Below, piece by piece: positions 6,931 through 11,703 of a DNA stretch of 11,703 bases; within the stretch, counting starts at the first letter, position 1; each line of letters opens with the position of its first letter. The DNA comes from an uncultured Eubacteriales bacterium (GTDB taxonomy: Bacteria > Bacillota > Clostridia > Peptostreptococcales > Anaerovoracaceae). Below the pieces are notes generated by a model that ran no database searches, was not told the origin of the DNA, and worked only from the letters and a program-made list of their open reading frames with translations. The stretch is taken from NCBI GenBank assembly GCA_910585135.1, contig CAJUEB010000062.1, forward strand, positions 1-11,703. The letters run 5' to 3'. The position numbers and the translations under genes are program-made.

Positions 6931-8239
6931 CTTTTTCTCCAAAATGCTTCGTCTCCTTCATGTCGCCCATCGCAAGAACAATCATCATCAAAAAACATAC
7001 ATAGGATCGATTCATGATCAGCAGCGATTCAAAGAGGTTAACGGTAAAGGCAAAAATAACGATCAGATACCAGTTATCTTGATTGCCAAACGGCATCCGC
7101 CTGATCTTCTGCCATAGTATCACGACAAACAGAGCAAAGCAGATGATGCCCGCGTTAAACAATATGCTCAAATAACCGCTGTGAAGCCCCAAGATTTCCT
7201 CGACATAAAGAGTTTCATCATTTCCTTCTGAGATCCATTTGTCCTTTAAATAGACATTCCGATTTTCCAGTTCCAGCTCATTACTCCCCTGTCCCAGCAG
7301 CCACGCATCCGCAGAGGATGCCGTATGATAGCCGTCGTTCCATAATTTGTAACGTCCTGAACTCAGAATATTAATCGTCGCAATATGTTCCGACGTTTCG
7401 TCTGCCCCAGAAGCAATTACCGCCAATAGTGCTGCATTGCACAAGAGAACCGCAACCAGACAGATCTGCAAAATCTTTTTTTTATTCCACTTGAACACTT
7501 TCACCAAACCATATACGAGCAGTACGGCAATCAGTCCCACATCCGCACTCCTGCATCCATATCGGTAAAGCATATACAGGGAGAAAAGGATATAGATTCC
7601 CATCCCGGATATCTTCCACACCGGATATTTTTTGCCGTTATGGGCGGCTTTCATCACCAAGAGGAATAAACACAATGCCATCGCTGTCATGATCCCCGCA
7701 TTGTTTGGATTTGCAAACAATCCTGCATATGGATTTGCTTCCATATAACCGGGCATTTCATGATGCACAGCAAGGTCTACTCCCCATCTCGATAAATTCC
7801 CCATGCACATGACCAAGCCAACGCTCAGCAAGTTCATGATAAGGTTAAACCCGATAAACACAGCAAAAATCTTTTTTACTTTTTCATAAGAGCCAACCGT
7901 CCATGGGCAAATCAAAAGCAGAAATGCTGTCTCATAGATGATGCTGCCGAAAATATAGTGGTTGAATCCATGCAAAACAAGAATCACACACCGAATCCCC
8001 AAGTAAACGATCACAAGGATATGGGTTTTCAAAAATGTTAGTTTTTCCATTTTCCCCGCCAGAAAAAACTGTATCAAAAACATGCCTAAAAAAAGCGGAA
8101 TCAGAATAAGAAATACGCGATCATTTAATCCCAAGACCTCCGTAAAAATCGTTGCCCGCAACGCGGAAAAAAGCACGATCAGCATCAATAATGCATTGCT
8201 GCAATTTAACGTTATATCCTTTATCTTGATTTTATCCAT
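6893..8239 (-). CDS. O-antigen ligase/polymerase family membrane protein (Wzy-like)
   Basis: 448 residues from the ATG at 8239, with GGAAAGGGAAC just before it; a GTG at 8263 would add eight residues but lacks a ribosome site. The protein has about ten or more hydrophobic segments, with a large loop (about residues 275-355) before the last two or three. Signatures fitting the Wzy_C / O-antigen ligase family are FANPNNAGIM (176-185), SSGR (293-296) beginning a loop with LGQGSNE (315-321), and LHSGYLSILFNAGI (352-365), where the His is in the position usual for these loops. The family joins lipid-linked repeat units into polymer, or ligates glycans, on the outer face of the membrane. Its place between a flippase and a glycosyltransferase favours a Wzx/Wzy-type pathway. 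Its start overlaps the flippase stop by 8 nt, and its end overlaps the glycosyltransferase start by 38 nt. Confidence 0.87.
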   Translation of the reverse strand: MDKIKIKDITLNCSNALLMLIVLFSALRATIFTEVLGLNDRVFLILIPLFLGMFLIQFFLAGKMEKLTFLKTHILVIVYLGIRCVILVLHGFNHYIFGSIIYETAFLLLICPWTVGSYEKVKKIFAVFIGFNLIMNLLSVGLVMCMGNLSRWGVDLAVHHEMPGYMEANPYAGLFANPNNAGIMTAMALCLFLLVMKAAHNGKKYPVWKISGMGIYILFSLYMLYRYGCRSADVGLIAVLLVYGLVKVFKWNKKKILQICLVAVLLCNAALLAVIASGADETSEHIATINILSSGRYKLWNDGYHTASSADAWLLGQGSNELELENRNVYLKDKWISEGNDETLYVEEILGLHSGYLSILFNAGIICFALFVVILWQKIRRMPFGNQDNWYLIVIFAFTVNLFESLLIMNRSYVCFLMMIVLAMGDMKETKHFGEKDEPKSIDYHSGI

Positions 8240-9779
8240 GTTCCCTTTCCTTGCGTTTTCCACGCTTGAAACCGATCACCTTCCGCAATCGATCCATCAA
8301 TAACCGAAACTCTCTCGGTTCAGAAAAAGCATTCACCCCTGCAAAAGCAAGCGCCGAGATAACCGCAACGGCAAGCGCCCCTAAAAACCACTGCCCGTAG
8401 CCGGATACTGTCATCCTCATCACCGGAAGTCCCACCAACATCAAAAGCGCTAACACGATGAGATTGCGAACAATACGCCGCAGCGTCCTTTTCCATGAAC
8501 CCAGCATGATCCGCGTCGTATTGTAATAGACGATATCGATGCCCCGGTATAAAAACGAGCAAAAACTACCGATCAATACGCCCAGCATCCCCAGTGGCCT
8601 TACAAAGATCACGGAAGCCGAAATGATAATCACAACCTCTATGACCGCCCGCCATCGCGTCTGCTTATAATGCCCCGCAGCACAAATCAGCGTAATGGAT
8701 GGAATCCTGATATTCTGTGCGATCCCCACCAGCACAAACATCACTGCGATTTCAGTTCTCACGTACTGCGCATCGGTAAAATCCTTGGTGTACAGCTTGA
8801 TGAACGGCACGATCAAAATTGCCATACAGGTATACGACCAAAACACCACGATGTAAGTCAAATACTCATAATTGGAATAAGCCTTTTCCAAAGCCTTGCG
8901 GTCATCCCTTGACAAAAGCTCACCAAACCCGGACTGCAATCCGCTATTGAAGGAACCCACCAGCAGGGAAACCGCATGAGCAATCATATTGTATACACCG
9001 TAGATGCTGACCTCCACCAAGGCCTTCGCTCCCATAAATACGGTCATCACCACGACAGGCGTATTATTCACGATCACACCTGTAATTTGATGAAGAAGCG
9101 CTGCCCACCGCTGGTTGATCGCACGGTAATTTGGTCTTTCATTAAAATCGATAAACGCATAGTGTTTTTTTACATAACGCCAGATGATGAGAAACCGCAA
9201 AATATACACAATCGTCGCAACGAACTTTACCAGCAACACGTTACAGCCTTCCAAAATCAGGATAATCGTAACGATCGTATTCAAGATCGTCCCCAAGGTC
9301 TGCGCCAGCATCATCACGTAGCCCTTTTGGTTGGCCATGAGCAGCACCTTGTATTTTCCGAGGAAAAAGTAATCCACCAGGTTGCTGGCAGCTAAAATCA
9401 AAATCATGAACCGGGTAATACCAGCCTCGACCTGATTTTCCACCAAAAGGGGATACACGATGACGAGAATGATCAAAAAAAACACATAAGCAATGCCCGA
9501 CCTGTAGTAAAACCGTTTTGTCGCCGAAAGGATTCTGTTGATCTCCACAATATTGTTGTCTGCAATCGGCTTATAAAGACCTACAATAGACGCTGCGCTT
9601 ACTCCGGCCTCTACCAAGGCCAAATACGTAATAAATTGCGTCACGGAAACGATCATTCCATTCATGGTAGAGCCATATGCGATAATAAAAAAGCGCGGCA
9701 AAATCAAGCCTGATATCGCAACGGTAAGTTGCAACACCAAATTGGCAACTATATTTTTTAATGCTTTTTCACTTCTCAT
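8232..9779 (-). CDS. Polysaccharide repeat-unit flippase (Wzx-like, MOP superfamily)
   Basis: 515 residues, of the usual length for Wzx/PST transporters, with about twelve to fourteen membrane helices through nearly the whole chain and a basic C-terminal tail (KRGKRKEREHG). The N-terminal stretch (NIVANLVLQLTVAISGLILP, then FFIIAYGSTMNGM and ALVEAGVSAASI) is typical of Firmicute polysaccharide transport proteins of the MOP superfamily. These move undecaprenyl-diphosphate-linked repeat units from the inner to the outer face of the membrane. It is the first gene of the operon, about 25 nt from the predicted transcription start. GAGG lies 10 nt upstream of the ATG at 9779. Earlier in the leader there is a second ATG (9795) in the same surrounding sequence, which ends after four codons. 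Substrate cannot be read from sequence. Confidence 0.9.
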   Translation of the reverse strand: MRSEKALKNIVANLVLQLTVAISGLILPRFFIIAYGSTMNGMIVSVTQFITYLALVEAGVSAASIVGLYKPIADNNIVEINRILSATKRFYYRSGIAYVFFLIILVIVYPLLVENQVEAGITRFMILILAASNLVDYFFLGKYKVLLMANQKGYVMMLAQTLGTILNTIVTIILILEGCNVLLVKFVATIVYILRFLIIWRYVKKHYAFIDFNERPNYRAINQRWAALLHQITGVIVNNTPVVVMTVFMGAKALVEVSIYGVYNMIAHAVSLLVGSFNSGLQSGFGELLSRDDRKALEKAYSNYEYLTYIVVFWSYTCMAILIVPFIKLYTKDFTDAQYVRTEIAVMFVLVGIAQNIRIPSITLICAAGHYKQTRWRAVIEVVIIISASVIFVRPLGMLGVLIGSFCSFLYRGIDIVYYNTTRIMLGSWKRTLRRIVRNLIVLALLMLVGLPVMRMTVSGYGQWFLGALAVAVISALAFAGVNAFSEPREFRLLMDRLRKVIGFKRGKRKEREHG

Positions 9780-9801
9780 GCTATTTGTTCCTCATGCTAT
9801 T
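9775..9801 (-). repeat. 11-nt direct repeat duplicating the wzx start-codon context
   Basis: On the minus strand AATAGCATGAG occurs twice, at 9801-9791 and 9785-9775, 16 nt apart. The second copy holds the real ATG (9779). The first copy's ATG (9795) opens a tiny frame, M-R-N-K-stop, whose stop lies 1 nt before the real ATG. The GAGG of the first copy serves as the ribosome site for the second. Confidence 0.6.
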
Positions 9802-9810
9802 ATCTGACAT

Positions 9811-9839
9811 ATTATATAATGAAAATGGCTAAAAATCAA
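9811..9839 (-). promoter_or_regulatory. Sigma-A-type promoter of the polysaccharide operon
   Basis: On the minus strand, -35 TTGATT (9839-9834), a 17-bp spacer and -10 TATAAT (9816-9811, perfect) lie upstream of wzx. A start near 9804 leaves a leader of about 25 nt, with no room for a riboswitch or attenuator. It is the only clear promoter I see for the six leftward genes. Confidence 0.8.
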
Positions 9840-9859
9840 GGACTGACACACTTTGTAAA

Positions 9860-9970
9860 GCATGAATTTATTGTGTTTTTGCTTTTAATGCCTTTGCCGA
9901 AGCTTTCCTGCCAAAAGTCTTGTAAAATGTAATCTCAAAGGCTGCATAAATCTCATTGTGTTTTTGCTTT
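9860..9970. repeat. 16-nt perfect direct repeat in the divergent promoter region
   Basis: ATTGTGTTTTTGCTTT occurs at 9870-9885 and 9955-9970, 85 bp apart. Similarity extends leftward with one gap (GCATGAATTT versus GCATAAATCTC), giving an imperfect unit of about 27 nt. The right copy covers the -35 box of the rightward promoter; the left copy lies about 31 bp upstream of the leftward -35. It may be an operator pair for shared control, or a relic of local duplication. Confidence 0.6.
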
Positions 9971-9984
9971 ATCCAGCCTATAAT
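9956..9984 (+). promoter_or_regulatory. Sigma-A-type promoter of the LDH2-family gene
   Basis: TTGTGT (9956-9961), a 17-bp spacer and a perfect TATAAT (9979-9984). The -35 matches the consensus at only three positions, so the promoter may be weak or need an activator. The predicted start is near 9991, leaving about 24 nt before the ATG. The -35 box is part of the 16-nt direct repeat. Confidence 0.72.
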
Positions 9985-10014
9985 ATTCTTTAGATTATCA
10001 CAGGAGGATTGGAG

Positions 10015-11130
10015 ATGAACACACAGGAAACACGCCCTTATATCCCTTGGAATACCATATTCCATTTCATGACTGATGCACTGAAAGCCGCTGGCGTCCC
10101 TGACGGCGATGCTGAGATCTGTGCCGATGTTCTGTGCGAAAGCGACCGCAGGGGCATTGAAAGCCATGGCTGCAACCGGTTCAAGCCAATATATATCGAC
10201 CGGATCAACGATGGAATCCTAAATCCCGTAACGGAATACGAAATTTTAAAGGAAACTCCTACCACACTGGTGATCGACGCCCACGACGGTATGGGAATGG
10301 TTGCATCCCACAAAGCGATGACCGCGATCATTAAAAAAGCGAAGACATACGGCATGGGAATGGCTGCCATACGCAATTCCAGCCATTACGGAATCGCTGG
10401 TTACTGGGTTACGATGGCAACGAAAGAAAACATGATCGGAATGACCGGAACCAACGCCCGGCCTTCTATCGCACCGACCTTCGGTGTGGAAAATATGCTG
10501 GGAACAAACCCCCTCACGCTGGGATTTCCAACGGATGAAGCATTTCCGTTCGTACTGGACTGCGCTACCTCGATATCCCAGCGCGGAAAAATTGAATACT
10601 TTGCCAGAAACGGCATGGATACCCCGGAGGGCATGGTCGTCGGTAAAAATGGACAAGCGCTGACCGATAGCGAACAAATTTTGAGAGACCTAATCGCAGG
10701 AGAAGCAGCCTTTGCACCCCTTGGCGGAATCGGAGACGAAATGGGCGGATATAAAGGATATGGCTACGCAACCATCGTGGAGATCTTATCCGCAGCATTG
10801 CAATCGGGTAAGTACCTCAAAGCGCTGACCGGCACGGATAGCGCCGGAAATAAAACGCCGTATCATCTGGGACACTTTTTCATGGTAATTGATCCTGGAG
10901 CTTTCCTCGGCGCTGACGCATTTAAAAAAACGTGCGGAGAAATTTTGCGCGCACTAAGGGCGTCCGAAAAAGCGCCCGGGAAAAAGCGCATCTATACGGC
11001 CGGGGAAAAGGAATACCTCGCCTGTCTGGAGCGAAAGGAGAAAGGCGTCCCCGTCAACCAATCCGTCCAGCAGGATTTGATCAAGGTGCGGGATATGTAT
11101 CAATTAAACTACCGATTTGATTTTGAATAA
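10015..11130 (+). CDS. LDH2/malate dehydrogenase-family NAD(P)-dependent 2-hydroxyacid oxidoreductase
   Basis: 371 residues from the ATG at 10015, with AGGAGG at 10002-10007 (7-nt spacing). A TTG at 10009 is in frame but lies right against the ribosome site, so it is rejected as start. Family marks of the Ldh_2 (MDH/YlbC/ureidoglycolate dehydrogenase) fold are DRRGIESHG (44-52, with the conserved His of the SHG motif), SSHYGIAGYW (122-131), GTNARPSIAPTFG, MLGTNPLTLGFP, LDCATS, and GGYKGYGYATIVEILS near the cofactor and dimer interface. Length is normal and no key block is missing. The family reduces or oxidises 2-oxo/2-hydroxy acids such as malate, lactate, sulfolactate, ureidoglycolate or 2,3-diketogulonate; the substrate cannot be chosen here. 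It is a soluble cytoplasmic enzyme, transcribed away from the polysaccharide operon, with a deacetylase-like gene 60 nt downstream. Confidence 0.9.
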   Translation: MNTQETRPYIPWNTIFHFMTDALKAAGVPDGDAEICADVLCESDRRGIESHGCNRFKPIYIDRINDGILNPVTEYEILKETPTTLVIDAHDGMGMVASHKAMTAIIKKAKTYGMGMAAIRNSSHYGIAGYWVTMATKENMIGMTGTNARPSIAPTFGVENMLGTNPLTLGFPTDEAFPFVLDCATSISQRGKIEYFARNGMDTPEGMVVGKNGQALTDSEQILRDLIAGEAAFAPLGGIGDEMGGYKGYGYATIVEILSAALQSGKYLKALTGTDSAGNKTPYHLGHFFMVIDPGAFLGADAFKKTCGEILRALRASEKAPGKKRIYTAGEKEYLACLERKEKGVPVNQSVQQDLIKVRDMYQLNYRFDFE

Positions 11131-11190
11131 AACGAGGTTGCTTTTACGATTAGAGATTTAGAGTTGTACGCATTTTAAAAGGAGTATTGT

Positions 11191-11673
11191 ATGTTGTTAA
11201 AAAAACGAAACACTAAAATCGTCACAATCATTATTTGCGCTATTTTCCTGGCGCTTTGCATCTTTACCGTCAACAATTATCGGGGCATTATCAATATCGT
11301 AAATGAAAAAATCGCCCTGATGCAGGGATGTGTGCCTGTCTTGGCATTTCACGGATTCGTTCCACAGGAAATAAAAGAATCTGATCCTTCTTATTCTGAC
11401 AATCAATGGATTGACGATATTGAAGGCTTTGAAGAGCAGATGAAATACCTCTATGAAAACGGCTGGCATACATTGACCGCTGACGAATTTTATGCATGGC
11501 ATCAAGACAAGCTAGAGATTCCCGAAAAGACCTGCGTCCTTACCTTCGATGACGGATATTACGAAATGTATTACCTCGTCTACCCTATTTTGAAAAAATA
11601 TAACATGAATGCCATTGCATTCGTCATCGGCTCTTACACGCCAGAAACGACAGCACCATACAACCCTGGATAA
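11191..11673 (+). CDS. Membrane-anchored polysaccharide deacetylase-like protein, truncated
   Basis: 160 residues from the ATG at 11191, with AAAAGGAG ending 6 nt upstream. Residues 8-27 form a membrane anchor or uncleaved signal. VPVLAFHGF (48-56) and TFDDGY (118-123, with the catalytic/metal Asp pair) are the first motifs of the NodB-type deacetylase domain, which removes acetyl groups from peptidoglycan or surface glycans outside the cell. After AIAFVIGSYTPETTAPYNPG the frame meets TAA. Family members usually continue another 100 or more residues through an SHxxxH zinc motif and later conserved blocks, all absent here. Only 30 nt follow, so a frameshift, a true stop or an error at the sequence end cannot be told apart. 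The 60-nt gap after the LDH2 gene shows no clear promoter or terminator, so read-through transcription is plausible. As written, the protein should lack deacetylase activity. Confidence 0.75.
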   Translation: MLLKKRNTKIVTIIICAIFLALCIFTVNNYRGIINIVNEKIALMQGCVPVLAFHGFVPQEIKESDPSYSDNQWIDDIEGFEEQMKYLYENGWHTLTADEFYAWHQDKLEIPEKTCVLTFDDGYYEMYYLVYPILKKYNMNAIAFVIGSYTPETTAPYNPG

Positions 11674-11703
11674 TTTTGCTCAATTTCATTGATTTTATCC
11701 CAG

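Noticed and set aside
9868..10167. 99-codon minus-strand frame across the divergent promoters and the LDH2 start
   Set aside because: It overlaps the LDH2 coding start and both the rightward promoter and the direct repeat. Its last 40 residues look faintly protein-like (lysine-rich), but there is no ribosome site or known motif.
10246..10677. 143-codon minus-strand frame
   Set aside because: Antisense shadow of the well-supported LDH2-family gene.
11131..11190. Possible promoter or terminator between the LDH2 and deacetylase-like genes
   Set aside because: No -35/-10 pair with proper spacing and no stem followed by a T-run; only the ribosome site at 11178-11184 is clear.

Overview
The window looks like a low- to mid-GC Gram-positive bacterium, most likely a Clostridia/Eubacteriales-type anaerobe. 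The reasons are strong GGAGG-type ribosome sites, sigma-A-like promoters, a secreted amidase with YYYF-type cell-wall-binding repeats, a CDP-glycerol phosphotransferase and a PgcA-like alpha-phosphoglucomutase. Species cannot be fixed from sequence alone. The main content is a cell-surface polysaccharide / teichoic-acid-like polymer locus.

Minus-strand operon (9839 down to 1). A good promoter (TTGATT, 17-bp spacer, TATAAT) lies just upstream of a compact, apparently co-transcribed run of six genes. In order of transcription these are: a Wzx-type flippase (8232-9779), a Wzy/O-antigen-ligase-type polymerase (6893-8239), a glycosyltransferase with a catalytic GT2 domain plus a degenerate second GT2-like domain (5233-6930), a CDP-glycerol glycerophosphotransferase family protein (4064-5236), an in-frame fusion of a GtrA-like membrane protein with a complete phosphoglucomutase/phosphomannomutase (1959-3983), and a secreted N-acetylmuramoyl-L-alanine amidase with C-terminal wall-binding repeats that runs off the left edge (1-1941). 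The first four genes overlap by 8, 38 and 4 nt, and the last gap is 17 nt, so transcriptional and translational coupling are likely. The proposed logic is as follows: the mutase supplies sugar-1-phosphate, GtrA handles a lipid-linked sugar, the GT2 and CDP-glycerol enzymes build a glycosyl/glycerol-phosphate repeat unit, Wzx flips it, Wzy polymerises it, and the amidase may bind the resulting wall polymer. No priming phosphoglycosyltransferase and no CDP-glycerol synthase are in the window.

Divergent intergenic region (9780-10014). It holds two back-to-back promoters, a 16-nt perfect direct repeat that overlaps the rightward -35 box, and a duplicated start-codon segment in the wzx leader.

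Plus-strand genes (10015-11673). These are a full-length LDH2/malate dehydrogenase-family oxidoreductase and a membrane-anchored polysaccharide deacetylase-like protein that stops early, before the family's HxxxH zinc motif, 30 nt from the window end. No RNA genes, CRISPR arrays, insertion sequences or tRNAs were seen. The main points of interest are the GtrA-mutase fusion whose junction doubles as a Shine-Dalgarno sequence, and the placement of a wall-binding amidase in the polymer operon.
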